Positions 31,654 through 40,327 of a DNA stretch of 64,000 nt are shown here, piece after piece. The position numbers were made by a program, and so were the translations under genes. How positions within the stretch are numbered: the first letter of the stretch is position 1; each line of letters begins with the position of its first letter. Under the pieces are notes generated by a model, which was not told the DNA's origin, ran no database searches, and worked only from the letters and a program-made list of their open reading frames with translations. Source of the DNA: Paenibacillus oralis (GTDB taxonomy: Bacteria > Bacillota > Bacilli > Paenibacillales > Paenibacillaceae); NCBI RefSeq assembly GCF_003863965.1, contig NZ_RRCN01000001.1, forward strand, positions 3,306,304 through 3,370,303, in the 5' to 3' direction.

Positions 31654-33318
31654 ATTAAAAAAAGGTTGGAAGATATCAAATATTTAAAAATATATTTAAG
31701 AGCGTACCGTTCAAGCATCCTATTCAATCTAATACTTATGGTTGTATTGAGCATCTTGTCGGTTGTGCCGCCGTATTTGTTGAAAGTGATCGTGGATGAC
31801 GGCATTATCGCCCGGAATGTAGAGATTCTCATCTATTGCTCGCTCGCTGTTGCCGGTTTTTACCTTGTATATGCCGTCTTGAACTACATATCCAGCTACA
31901 AATTCACAGTCATGAGCGAATTTATCGTACTGGATATCAAGAAAGATTTATTTCGAAGAATTATGACATTTCCTTTGGCATTTTTTACTCGACAGGAAAA
32001 GGGATATATCCTGGCGAGAGTCAATGAAGTCAATGCGATGAAAAGTTTGTTTTCATCCACGACCTTTAAGTTTATTTTAAGTATCGGCGAATTTGTTCTG
32101 GCGGCGGTCATTCTGTTTCAATTGAATGTTAAACTGACGCTGATCTCTTTTTTATTCTTGCCGGTTTACTACATCCTGATCAAAAGAATGATGGGCCAAA
32201 TCAATTCGATTATTAAGAAAACAATGGAAGAAAGCGCCCGGGCTTCCGGTACGATTCAGCAGGTGATCAACGGCATCACCGAGATCAAACTGTTTAACAA
32301 GGAAAAGGATGAGGGCAATAAAATTGACGCTATTAATGAAAAATTAACCAAGCTGACTGTTCGGCAAGGAATTGTGATAAATTTCACAACAGAAGCTGTT
32401 AATTTGATAGGCAGCATGATGACGATTGCCGTGCTAATGCTTTCAGGGATTTATATCATACAAGACAATATGACGATTGGGACTTATTTTGCCTTTTCCG
32501 GTTATCTGCCTAAGCTCTTGACGCCGGTACAAACATTGTCCATGTCGTTTATGGGGCTTCAGCCGGGATGGAACGCCCTGCGTAGGGTCGGTTCTTTCTT
32601 CCAGAAATATCAAACCGGGAAAGAGGATACGGGGAAGATTGAAGTCCATTCTTTGAAAGGACATATTGAGATACATTCGCTTACCTTCAGGCACGAAGAT
32701 ATGAATGAGGATTTGTTTAAAAATATTAACCTGATCATCAAGCCCGGAGACAAGGTTTTAATACGGGGAAGAAACGGCTCGGGCAAGTCAACGTTATTGA
32801 AGCTGTTGCTTGGCATATACGAGCATTACGAAGGAGAAATCCGGGTTGATGGCTATGACCTGAGGCAACTAAACAAGGCCACCCTCCGGGAACGTGCCGG
32901 TATCGTTTCGCAGGACATTTTCCTTTTCAACGGAACGATCAAGGATAATGTATTGTACAGCATCCACGATGTCTGTGACGACGACGTTGCGGCGGCTTTG
33001 AAGATAAGCGGGCTGAACGAAATGTGCAAGTCTCTGCCCATGGGGATTTATACGAATGTCGGCGAAAACGGCTCCCTTTTGTCGGGCGGACAAAAGCAGA
33101 TGATTGCTATCGCGCGGGCTGTCATCAAAAAGCCGGATTTGTACATTTTCGATGAGGCTACAACGAACCTGGACCAGACAAGTAAAGCCATGATAACCAG
33201 GATGGTGGAACAAGAACTCGTCGGAAAAACATGCATCTTTGTCTCTCATGAGAACAGCGCGGACATTTCCTTCAACCGTTACATTGATCTGGATCTACCC
33301 GAGAAGGTAGTCGTTTAA
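31654..33318 (+). CDS. ABC exporter (fused membrane and ATPase domains) of the RiPP cluster
   Basis: About 554 residues: six-helix ABC membrane domain (to about 290), then the ATPase domain with Walker A GRNGSGKST, signature LLSGGQKQM and Walker B LYIFDEATTNLD. No N-terminal C39 peptidase, so it does not itself cut a double-glycine leader. It is the likely exporter of the modified peptide. The start is unclear: GGGGAGGGG is seven bases before an ATT codon at 31654; TTG at 31666 lacks a spaced site, and an in-frame ATG at 31525 lies within the control region. The first gene of the operon, 21 bases before the first radical-SAM gene. Confidence 0.88.
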   Translation: MKKRLEDIKYLKIYLRAYRSSILFNLILMVVLSILSVVPPYLLKVIVDDGIIARNVEILIYCSLAVAGFYLVYAVLNYISSYKFTVMSEFIVLDIKKDLFRRIMTFPLAFFTRQEKGYILARVNEVNAMKSLFSSTTFKFILSIGEFVLAAVILFQLNVKLTLISFLFLPVYYILIKRMMGQINSIIKKTMEESARASGTIQQVINGITEIKLFNKEKDEGNKIDAINEKLTKLTVRQGIVINFTTEAVNLIGSMMTIAVLMLSGIYIIQDNMTIGTYFAFSGYLPKLLTPVQTLSMSFMGLQPGWNALRRVGSFFQKYQTGKEDTGKIEVHSLKGHIEIHSLTFRHEDMNEDLFKNINLIIKPGDKVLIRGRNGSGKSTLLKLLLGIYEHYEGEIRVDGYDLRQLNKATLRERAGIVSQDIFLFNGTIKDNVLYSIHDVCDDDVAAALKISGLNEMCKSLPMGIYTNVGENGSLLSGGQKQMIAIARAVIKKPDLYIFDEATTNLDQTSKAMITRMVEQELVGKTCIFVSHENSADISFNRYIDLDLPEKVVV

Positions 33319-33339
33319 TCCACTGTAGGAGGAGTTCCA

Positions 33340-34854
33340 ATGAAGCATAGAGTGACGATGAGATTTACGACCCGGCAGGGCAATTCTTACCTGTATGACG
33401 ATGTAACCAGCATGATCTTTCCTTGGAGCGGTATGCTGGAGAATATTTTGAAGCTGTTGGAGACAACGGAAACGGCACAGCTTCTGGCCAATATCCCCGA
33501 GGAGTATGCAGCCGAAGAATGGATCGACAAGGTGCACTGGGTGGATTACTGGAAAAACAACCTCGGCGCCTTCTATAGGGAGGAATGGAAGGACTCCCCC
33601 CTTTCCTATGATAACTTTGAAGCGGAATTGGGAGCCAACTTAACCAATCAGCTTATTTTGTCCGTGACCGATGATTGCAATTTGAGATGCAAATACTGTA
33701 TTTATTCGGATGAATATGCATTGACCAAAAACAAAACCTGCAATTATATGTCTACCGACACCGCCCAAAAAGCGATCGATTATTTTCATAAACTAATTGC
33801 CCCTCAATTGGCGAGAAATCCCCGCAAGAAATTCGGGATTACCTTCTATGGGGGAGAGCCGCTAGTGAATTTTACTACGGTGAAGTACGCAGTGGAATAT
33901 GCCAGAGAGAAGCTGGGCGACAAGGTTTATTTTATGATGACATCTAACGGACTGCTGCTTACGGATGAAGTAGTGAACTATCTTAAGATGCATGATGTGG
34001 GATTGGCCATCAGTATTGATGGTCCGGAGCAGGAGCATGATCGGTTACGGGTCACCGTAGGCGGAGGCGGAAGCTTTGCGCGGATCAAGAAAAATGTTGA
34101 CAGGATCAGGGAGAAGCATCCCGAATATTACCGGACGCGAGTCAATGCGGTCTGCGTTTATGATTTCCTGACGGATGTGGAGCAGACGGAGCAGTTTTTT
34201 GAAGATGGAGAGCGGGATACCACAGTTCCGAGAGCGATTTTTGTAAATCGGGTATCGGACACTAATTCATGTTATTATCAAAAATTTTCGAAAGAAGATA
34301 TACAACAATACCATGATAGGGAGAAGAGACTCAGAGACAAGTATTTCTCGCAAAAAACATGCGGCTGTTCCTCGAGTTCATACCTGACTTCCCTTATTGG
34401 CTCAAGCGCTCTTTCCATCATTACGCGCAGAAGGGCACTGGACGGAAAGCCCGCTTATATGCCGGCGACGGGTTCTTGCGTGCCTGGGCAAAAATTATGC
34501 GTAAATTCCAATGGAGTTATCGACATTTGCGAGCGGGTCAACGGAACCAATCCGATTGGGGATGTGCATGCAGGCCTGCATACCGACCGGGTCATTCAAA
34601 TGGTGTCCAATTTTCGGGAGAATATTGCAGCAAGTTGCGACAAGTGCCCAGGGCAAAAGCTGTGCGGGTTGTGTTTTGTCAACTTTGAGACGGAAGGAGC
34701 ATTCCGCAAGCAAAAGGAGATTTGCGCCAATCATTTAAACGTCATGCGCAACAACCTAAGCCTCTATACCAGCATTTGCGAGGATAAACCTGATGCGGAA
34801 TTTATATTCAGCAGCGACACGATAGAATTGGATCAGCCGCTGACTACTTTTTAA
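33340..34854 (+). CDS. radical-SAM/SPASM peptide maturase A
   Basis: A 504-residue enzyme. An N-terminal region of about 100 residues may bind the precursor. The radical-SAM motif CNLRCKYC has iron-sulfur cysteines 113, 117 and 120, followed by GGEP (171-174). The C-terminal SPASM region has Cys380, 387, 397, 433, 436, 442, 445 and 462 for auxiliary clusters (CDKCPGQKLCGLC). This layout is that of sactipeptide, ranthipeptide and related maturases that link cysteine sulfur to another residue. A peptide substrate is provided by the tandem precursors 3 kb downstream. Confidence 0.9.
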   Translation: MKHRVTMRFTTRQGNSYLYDDVTSMIFPWSGMLENILKLLETTETAQLLANIPEEYAAEEWIDKVHWVDYWKNNLGAFYREEWKDSPLSYDNFEAELGANLTNQLILSVTDDCNLRCKYCIYSDEYALTKNKTCNYMSTDTAQKAIDYFHKLIAPQLARNPRKKFGITFYGGEPLVNFTTVKYAVEYAREKLGDKVYFMMTSNGLLLTDEVVNYLKMHDVGLAISIDGPEQEHDRLRVTVGGGGSFARIKKNVDRIREKHPEYYRTRVNAVCVYDFLTDVEQTEQFFEDGERDTTVPRAIFVNRVSDTNSCYYQKFSKEDIQQYHDREKRLRDKYFSQKTCGCSSSSYLTSLIGSSALSIITRRRALDGKPAYMPATGSCVPGQKLCVNSNGVIDICERVNGTNPIGDVHAGLHTDRVIQMVSNFRENIAASCDKCPGQKLCGLCFVNFETEGAFRKQKEICANHLNVMRNNLSLYTSICEDKPDAEFIFSSDTIELDQPLTTF

Positions 34855-34870
34855 TAGAGGAGGGTCAAAC

Positions 34871-36199
34871 ATGTATTTCAGGTTATCTAGTCTTGTATAT
34901 CTGACAAAAGGTTGCAACTCTTCTTTATATGATATGAAAAACAATAAGATTGTTTTGCTGGATCAAGCGGCTAGCCAATTCATCGGCCATTGTGAAGCGA
35001 ATAATGAGATTGAAGCTTATCCTGATTATCAAATGTTTCAGGAACGAATCCATCTTCTGTTGAACCAATTGGAAGATTGGGGGATGGGGAAATATTACGC
35101 GGCCAAAACCCATATTGAGAAGTACCGGTTCAACATGCCGGCAACGATGAAAGGTTTTAATACGCCGGTTCCTTATTTCGTTCGGGTCTATCTGGAGTTG
35201 GGTGGAGTGTGCATCCAGGATTGTTCGTTTTGCGATTCCGCCAGCTATAGCAATTGGATGGGCTGCAGGAGTTGTGTGGGCAGCAAAACCGGATCCCCTG
35301 CTGGGAATATGGATTATGAAGCCATCATCGACGTTTTGCGAAATCTGGAGGTGAAGGAGCTTATACTGAGGGGCGGAAGTCCGCTGCTGGAATGGGAAAC
35401 TCTCAACCGGATCGCAGCATACGCCGCAAAAGTATATGAACCCCTAGCTCTTACAGTGATTACCAATGGTACAGAAGCTTCGTTTGAACAGATCAAAACA
35501 ATGTATGAGGCGTATCCCGGATTTAAGCTGAATATTGTTTTGTTTGGCGTGGAAAGCGTCTCAAGCTGCGCGGATTCCGGGACGGAAGAGCTTATTGCGG
35601 CTCAGTGCCGGTTGCTGGACCGGCTCAGCGAAGCCAAGCTGCCTGTAGCAATTACACTCCAGCTTACCGGGATGAACAGGGATGGAGCCGAAGAGATGAT
35701 CGGCGCCATTGGAGCAAGATGGGGAATAAAGCCAATGGTCAGCGAGGTTGTCGCTTCGGACGGCCGGGAACAGCTCACTCACATCAAAGGAGACGCCAAG
35801 CCGATTGCGCGCTACAAGTATGAGCAGGAATTCTTTATGCGGCAGCAGTACAATACATGTCTGTATGGTGTATTCTCGATTGACAGCCTAGGGAATGTAA
35901 CATCTTGTCCCGAGATTCGCGAAATTATCGGTAATATCCGGGAAGAAGGCATTATGTCCGTCTTAAGTAAGGACAGGCTCTATGACTTTTGGGAAATGAC
36001 CAAGAACAAGGTCAGCCATTGCCGCAACTGCAGCATGAAATACTTTTGTTCCGATTGTTCGGTGTTTGAAGTGGAGGCCAATGAACGGGACGGTCTGCAC
36101 CAGGCATATTGTTCCGTGGCTGCCGCCTCGGATTCGGCCGCTTCGATCATGGCAACGGATTTTAAGGCGGATGATTTCATCACGCGCCTTTACTTATAG
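34871..36199 (+). CDS. radical-SAM peptide maturase B
   Basis: A 442-residue radical-SAM protein, clearly different from maturase A. The first 80 residues (YLTKGCNSSLYDMKNNKIVLLD) look like the PqqD-like or recognition region of bacteriocin-maturing radical-SAM enzymes. The cluster motif is CIQDCSFC (Cys114, 118, 121), followed by CRSC and a GGSP variant of GGEP. The C-terminus has SPASM-type cysteines (TSCPE, HCRNCSMKYFCSDC). Two unlike radical-SAM enzymes in one operon recall thuricin CD; here they would act on one peptide sequence. AGAGGAGGG precedes the start. Confidence 0.88.
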   Translation: MYFRLSSLVYLTKGCNSSLYDMKNNKIVLLDQAASQFIGHCEANNEIEAYPDYQMFQERIHLLLNQLEDWGMGKYYAAKTHIEKYRFNMPATMKGFNTPVPYFVRVYLELGGVCIQDCSFCDSASYSNWMGCRSCVGSKTGSPAGNMDYEAIIDVLRNLEVKELILRGGSPLLEWETLNRIAAYAAKVYEPLALTVITNGTEASFEQIKTMYEAYPGFKLNIVLFGVESVSSCADSGTEELIAAQCRLLDRLSEAKLPVAITLQLTGMNRDGAEEMIGAIGARWGIKPMVSEVVASDGREQLTHIKGDAKPIARYKYEQEFFMRQQYNTCLYGVFSIDSLGNVTSCPEIREIIGNIREEGIMSVLSKDRLYDFWEMTKNKVSHCRNCSMKYFCSDCSVFEVEANERDGLHQAYCSVAAASDSAASIMATDFKADDFITRLYL

Positions 36200-36240
36200 C
36201 GCACTTAACGCACCTAAAACATTTAAGGGAGCATTAATCC

Positions 36241-37167
36241 ATGACCGATAAATTGTTGTTGCGGGTAAGCAATCTTGAAAAGTCATTCTCCAATCAGCCG
36301 ATTCTTAGAAACATCAGCTTTGAAATCCATAAAGGGGAAGTACTTGGCCTGGTAGGCCCCAACGGCAGCGGAAAAACCACCACAATCCGGACTATATTGG
36401 ATTTCTACAAACCCAACAGCGGAAGCATTACTTTGTTACATACGGATTGCAATAAGCACTTTGACCAGGTTGGCCGCCGAATAGGCGTTATGCTGGAGAG
36501 CAGTGGAATGTATCCTTTACTTACAGGCCGGGAATACCTGGAATTTTTCGGGCAAATCGGGGCAATGGCAGGCAAGGAACTGGCGGCGGCTGTCGACGAT
36601 GCCTTGGATAAAACAGGGCTTATCGACGCGCAGAACAAGCGGATCGGCACATATTCCAAAGGGATGATTCAACGGCTGGCGTTCGGACGGGCCATTTTGA
36701 ACCGTCCCGCCCTGCTGATTCTGGATGAGCCCTTTGACGGCATCGATGTGGAGGCCAAGCGAAATCTGATGGACGTTATCGCTTCCATGCGTCATGAGGG
36801 GCTGGGCGTATTGATCACCTCGCATAATTTAAAAGAGGTGGACGAAATATGCACACGGATGATTTTTATCAAGAACGGCCGGATTGTTCATGACAATACG
36901 CTGAACGAGATCAGAGACATGTATAGGGAGGATGCGGTATTTCACATCTTTTTTCATCCGGATGTGGACGGAGCCAAAGTACAGGCCCTTTTCCCCGGCG
37001 ATCCCTATGACGATGTAAAGAAAGTGCTGCATGCCAGGCTGACGGCACACCATACTAAGGAAAAAATCATGGACATCATTTTCGAAAACAAACTGCAAGT
37101 CAGGGAAGCATATGAGGAAAACAAAAATATCGAAGATATATATATGGATTTTATGAAGTCCAATTAA
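36241..37167 (+). CDS. ABC-2 transporter ATPase of the RiPP cluster
   Basis: A 308-residue ATPase: Walker A GPNGSGKTTT, variant signature YSKGMIQRL, Walker B LLILDEPFDGID, H-loop TSHNLKEV and a C-terminal extension of about 90 residues. With the next gene it forms a drug- or bacteriocin-type ABC-2 pump. In this setting the most likely role is self-protection from the mature peptide, separate from the exporter at 31654. Confidence 0.85.
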   Translation: MTDKLLLRVSNLEKSFSNQPILRNISFEIHKGEVLGLVGPNGSGKTTTIRTILDFYKPNSGSITLLHTDCNKHFDQVGRRIGVMLESSGMYPLLTGREYLEFFGQIGAMAGKELAAAVDDALDKTGLIDAQNKRIGTYSKGMIQRLAFGRAILNRPALLILDEPFDGIDVEAKRNLMDVIASMRHEGLGVLITSHNLKEVDEICTRMIFIKNGRIVHDNTLNEIRDMYREDAVFHIFFHPDVDGAKVQALFPGDPYDDVKKVLHARLTAHHTKEKIMDIIFENKLQVREAYEENKNIEDIYMDFMKSN

Positions 37168-37183
37168 AAGGGGGGGAATGGGA

Positions 37184-37888
37184 ATGGCTGTGGTTAAGCC
37201 GTTATTGGTTAAGGAACTCAGAGAGGAATTGCGAAGTTCCAAGCTGAATTTGATTCTGATTCTGTTGCTTGCGTTGTATCAGCAATTTTTTTCGCTGCAA
37301 AACTACGCAAGCACTTTCAAGGATCACACGGAGCTGCTGTTAAGTACCGCAACATACTCGATCCTGTATTTGGCCCCAATTATTATCCCATTTTACGGAA
37401 ATACGGTGATGGCCAGAAGCCTGCAAAGAGAGCGGATGAATAAAAGTCTGCTGATCCTGATGACGACGGGACTGAAGCCGAGTTTGATCTGGCAGATTAA
37501 AACATTGGCCGCGTTCATAATCAGCTATGTCATCTACATGATCTGCACCGTATGCGATATTGTGATGATCGTGTATATCATGGGGCTGCCCTTTGAGTTG
37601 AATGCCGCTAATGTTTTGGGAGCCTTGATACTGTCGCCGTTGTTCGCCGGTTCCATGCTGATTGTACTGTCATTTATCTACTGGTTTTTCCGGAACACGC
37701 TTTTTATCACGACCGCTTTTACGATGCTAATGACGTTTGGAATATGGGGAATTTCCATGCAAACACCGCTGACGTCTTTCAATCCCTTTATTCTGGGGGG
37801 GCTTTCCATCGTGCTTCCGTTCCTTTTGCTGTGGCTGTGTTCTCAATTAATTAAGCGCCAGGCCAAATGGAAAATCGGAGCGATCTAG
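37184..37888 (+). CDS. ABC-2 transporter permease of the RiPP cluster
   Basis: About 234 residues with six hydrophobic segments, beginning MAVVKPLLVKELREELRSSK, as ABC-2 permeases do. I prefer the ATG at 37184, eight bases after a run of G; an in-frame ATG six bases earlier is too close to it. It is the membrane partner of the preceding ATPase. The gene ends 48 bases before the first precursor gene, so the precursors are in the same operon or just behind it. Confidence 0.82.
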   Translation: MAVVKPLLVKELREELRSSKLNLILILLLALYQQFFSLQNYASTFKDHTELLLSTATYSILYLAPIIIPFYGNTVMARSLQRERMNKSLLILMTTGLKPSLIWQIKTLAAFIISYVIYMICTVCDIVMIVYIMGLPFELNAANVLGALILSPLFAGSMLIVLSFIYWFFRNTLFITTAFTMLMTFGIWGISMQTPLTSFNPFILGGLSIVLPFLLLWLCSQLIKRQAKWKIGAI

Positions 37889-37936
37889 ACAGGAGCATCT
37901 TCGGTAGGCGAAGGATTGGGAAAGGAGGTGAAAAAC

Positions 37937-38110
37937 ATGACTATGGGAAGCATTGAACCGATGGACAACTGTTCGGGTACACTTTGCTCCGGCGCATGCG
38001 CGGTTGGCTGCGCAGGCGGCTGTCTTGTAGGCGGAGGCACCACTATCGCCTTTGGAGCCCTGGGCGGCACGGCAGGCGGTTCCTTGACGGCATACTCCAA
38101 CAATGCCTAA
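37937..38110 (+). CDS. RiPP precursor peptide, copy 1
   Basis: A 57-residue peptide. Residues 1-11 (MTMGSIEPMDN) are polar. Five cysteines follow at 12, 17, 21, 25 and 29, the last four in a strict Cys-x3 array (CSGACAVGCAGGC). The C-terminal half (LVGGGTTIAFGALGGTAGGS) is hydrophobic and rich in Gly, Thr and Ala, ending LTAYSNNA. Donor cysteines at one end and small residues at the other suit hairpin thioether cross-links of the sactipeptide kind. An ideal AAAGGAGGTGA lies just upstream, as for a highly translated structural gene. No family is recognised by eye; maturation is inferred from the neighbouring enzymes. Confidence 0.85.
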   Translation: MTMGSIEPMDNCSGTLCSGACAVGCAGGCLVGGGTTIAFGALGGTAGGSLTAYSNNA

Positions 38111-38153
38111 GAATGTGAATCTTGAAACATGAAATGCGGGGGAGGTGAAAAAC

Positions 38154-38327
38154 ATGACTATGGGAAGCATTGAACCGATGGACAACTGTTCGGGTACACT
38201 TTGCTCCGGCGCATGCGCGGTTGGCTGTGCAGGGGGGTGCCTCGTAGGCGGAGGCACCACTATCGCCTTCGGAGCCTTGGGCGGTACGGCAGGCGGTTCC
38301 TTGACGGCATATTCCAATAATGCTTGA
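38154..38327 (+). CDS. RiPP precursor peptide, copy 2 (identical product)
   Basis: This encodes exactly the same 57 residues as the copy 43 bases upstream. The coding sequences differ at 11 sense positions, every one silent, plus a different stop codon. GGGGGAGGTGA precedes the ATG. The duplication is old enough to have silent changes, yet the protein is unchanged, showing selection on the whole sequence and probably for gene dose. Tandem precursor copies also occur in thurincin H. Confidence 0.85.
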   Translation: MTMGSIEPMDNCSGTLCSGACAVGCAGGCLVGGGTTIAFGALGGTAGGSLTAYSNNA

Positions 38328-38341
38328 CCTGCACCGTTAGT

Positions 38342-38370
38342 ATATGCATAATCTACCTATTTATGCATAT
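38342..38370 (+). other. A+T-rich hairpin after the precursors
   Basis: Arms ATATGCATAA (38342-38351) and TTATGCATAT (38361-38370) pair perfectly with a 9-base loop, with no T run after it. It may mark or protect the 3' end of the precursor message. Confidence 0.5.
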
Positions 38371-38422
38371 GATTTAGTATAATGCATCCGATTTTTGTTT
38401 TCAAATGTCGTACTAGTTTAAC

Positions 38423-38464
38423 GGCATCAAGGCTGAGAAGAGATATCTTCCCAGCCTTGATACC
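38423..38464 (+). other. long hairpin between the precursors and the small membrane gene
   Basis: ATCAAGGCTG and CAGCCTTGAT pair perfectly, extended inside by GAAGA/TCTTC and outside by GG/CC across single mismatches. No T run follows. A structure here could give partial read-through or mRNA processing, letting the precursors be made in excess over the downstream gene. Confidence 0.6.
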
Positions 38465-38486
38465 GCTTATTTGGGAGGAAGGAAGA

Positions 38487-38645
38487 ATGAATCCGAAGAA
38501 GATTATTTCATCTGCCGGCGTAGCCATCGCCTTGGGCATGATCTTTATGACGATGATGCTAAACTCCATGACCATGTTCATCGTCTCGCTCGTTCTGATT
38601 GTTGTATTAGCGATCATTTACTTTCTTGTTGGAAGACAAAAGTAA
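38487..38645 (+). CDS. 52-residue two-span membrane protein, putative immunity protein
   Basis: Begins MNPKKIISSAGVAIALGM and has two hydrophobic segments (about 6-26 and 29-49), ending GRQK. GGGAGGAAGGA is a clear ribosome site. It is the last gene of the RiPP cluster. Small two-span proteins at this position often confer self-immunity, but the sequence shows only that it is a membrane protein. It could also help export. Confidence 0.65.
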   Translation: MNPKKIISSAGVAIALGMIFMTMMLNSMTMFIVSLVLIVVLAIIYFLVGRQK

Positions 38646-38706
38646 GCTTGGCGAATCCGGTTCAATGGATTGCCCTTATAGCCGCGTATAATTTCGCGCC
38701 GAACGC

Positions 38707-40026
38707 CTAAACATCAGTAAGCGGATTCATTTTGCGCTGTGAGGCCGGGGCGATTTTTGCTTGCGTCCGGTATTTGGCGACCGTTCTTCTGGAAATGGAG
38801 ATCCCCCGTTCCTGGAGCAGATCGGCGATAAGCTGATCCGAAAGGGGCTTGGCTTTATCCTCGCCCGCAATCAACTCGCGGATGATTTGTTTGACCGCGC
38901 TGGCGGCGAGCATGTCCCCGGACTTCGCTTCAATTCCCCCCGCCAAAAAATATTTGAAGCTGAAGACGCCCCAAGGCGTATCCAGCCATTTGTCTTTGAT
39001 CGCGCGGCTGACGGTAGACGGATGCATCCCTGTGCTGCCGGCGATTTGTTCCAGCTTAAGCGGTTTGAGCCCATGGAAGCCGTCTTGAAAAAAAGCCCGC
39101 TGTTTCCGCACAATCGCGGTTACCACTTTTAACAACACCGTACGGCGGTAATCCAACTGATGGGCCAACGTCCGCGCCTCGTCGATTTGCTGCCTTAACT
39201 CCCCGGAACATGCCTCTTTTATGCCTTCGAGATAGCCGGTATCTTCATACAGACCGGTCTTGACCGAATTCAAGGTGATTTTCAGGCGGCTGCCGTCTGA
39301 TGTGACGCTGGCGGCGATATCCTTTGCCGCAGGAGCGGGTCCGGCGTCTCCGTATACGAATCCCGGCCGGGGCTGCAGCTTGCGGATGCGGCTCAGGCTT
39401 TCCGCTACTTTTGCAAGAGGAGCTCCGGTCTCCTTGGCGATGGATTGTAAGTCGCCCCGCGCCATTTCCTCCATGTAGCGTTGGACCATCACATAGGCCA
39501 AGGAGTCTTTTCGGTTAGCGCGAATCAACTGCAGTTCCAGACACTCCTGCAATGAACGGGCGCCGATCCCGGGCGCGCCATCCTGCTGCAGCAGCCGAAG
39601 CGCCTTGGCGAACGCGGCGCGGGAAATGCCGGCCCGCTCGGCATGGCGGTCGATGTCCGGGGACAAGTACCCCGCCTCGTCCAAATTTCCGATCAGGAAT
39701 TGCAGCGCTTTTTTCACCACAGGATCATCCACGCTGAATTTTAACTCTTCCCAGATTTCCTCTTCTCTCGTTTTTCTTGCTTTCAACTTGTAGCCGAGCA
39801 GTTCGGCGGACAAGCCCGCGGCGGTTTGCCTGGATAGGCTGGCGGACATACGTCTATTTGGCCGCGGCGGCAGGATTTCGATAAACGGATTGGTCTGCGC
39901 CTTTTCGCTGACTAGGCGTTCCAACTCGCCATCCGGCATCGCAAGCAGCCGAAACGTTTGGAGCATTTGCGGATTGACGTTCAGCTGCGCGGATTGGTTT
40001 TGCTTGGTCCGGATTTGGGTGTGCAC
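38707..40026 (-). CDS. rpoN: RNA polymerase sigma-54 factor
   Basis: A 439-residue sigma-54: N-terminal Gln-rich activator-interacting region (QNQSAQLNVNPQMLQTFRLL), core-binding domain, helix-turn-helix and the C-terminal RpoN box (here SRRTVAKYR), which reads the -24 element. It is divergent from the operon bearing a consensus sigma-54 promoter at 40399 and close to the activator at 46205, forming a self-contained regulatory unit. Confidence 0.92.
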   Translation of the reverse strand: MHTQIRTKQNQSAQLNVNPQMLQTFRLLAMPDGELERLVSEKAQTNPFIEILPPRPNRRMSASLSRQTAAGLSAELLGYKLKARKTREEEIWEELKFSVDDPVVKKALQFLIGNLDEAGYLSPDIDRHAERAGISRAAFAKALRLLQQDGAPGIGARSLQECLELQLIRANRKDSLAYVMVQRYMEEMARGDLQSIAKETGAPLAKVAESLSRIRKLQPRPGFVYGDAGPAPAAKDIAASVTSDGSRLKITLNSVKTGLYEDTGYLEGIKEACSGELRQQIDEARTLAHQLDYRRTVLLKVVTAIVRKQRAFFQDGFHGLKPLKLEQIAGSTGMHPSTVSRAIKDKWLDTPWGVFSFKYFLAGGIEAKSGDMLAASAVKQIIRELIAGEDKAKPLSDQLIADLLQERGISISRRTVAKYRTQAKIAPASQRKMNPLTDV

Positions 40027-40293
40027 GCGGGTGAACTCCTTTCCATATAACGGTGGTGATTTACACCGGGTAGCGCGATTTTTTTAATATGATACACCGC
40101 TTCGCCGCAAAAAGAAGTTAGCCTTTACTTTTTAGGCGGGGGAAAAAGTTTTTTTTGGCCAAAGTTCACATTGGGTTCAAAAATGAGCGATAACGCATCG
40201 TTTGCTTTCTTTTCTTCTAAATATCTGGGATTCCATTATGAAAAGCTGGAACGCTTGCAGATCGCGGAACCGTCTTCCATGGAGCGGGTTCCG

Positions 40294-40309
40294 TTCTAAA
40301 TGTTTAGAA
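40294..40309. promoter_or_regulatory. candidate upstream activator site
   Basis: TTCTAAA-TG-TTTAGAA is a perfect 7+7 dyad about 90 bases before the -24 box, a normal distance for an enhancer-binding protein. A half-site TTCTAAAT also occurs at 40215. A second dyad, CGGAACC/GGTTCCG (40265-40293), is adjacent. Confidence 0.5.
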
Positions 40310-40327
40310 ATACTGCCTGTCCCCTTG

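Noticed and set aside
37937..38327. Precursors as class II bacteriocins with a double-glycine leader (cut after the GG at residues 27-28).
   Set aside because: A leader with four cysteines would be odd, the exporter lacks a C39 peptidase domain, and two radical-SAM maturases fit a modified-peptide reading better.
37937..38327. Precursors as lanthipeptides served by the LanFEG-type operon at 22 kb.
   Set aside because: No LanB, LanC, LanM or other dehydratase/cyclase is present in the window, and the two loci are about 11 kb apart with different base composition.
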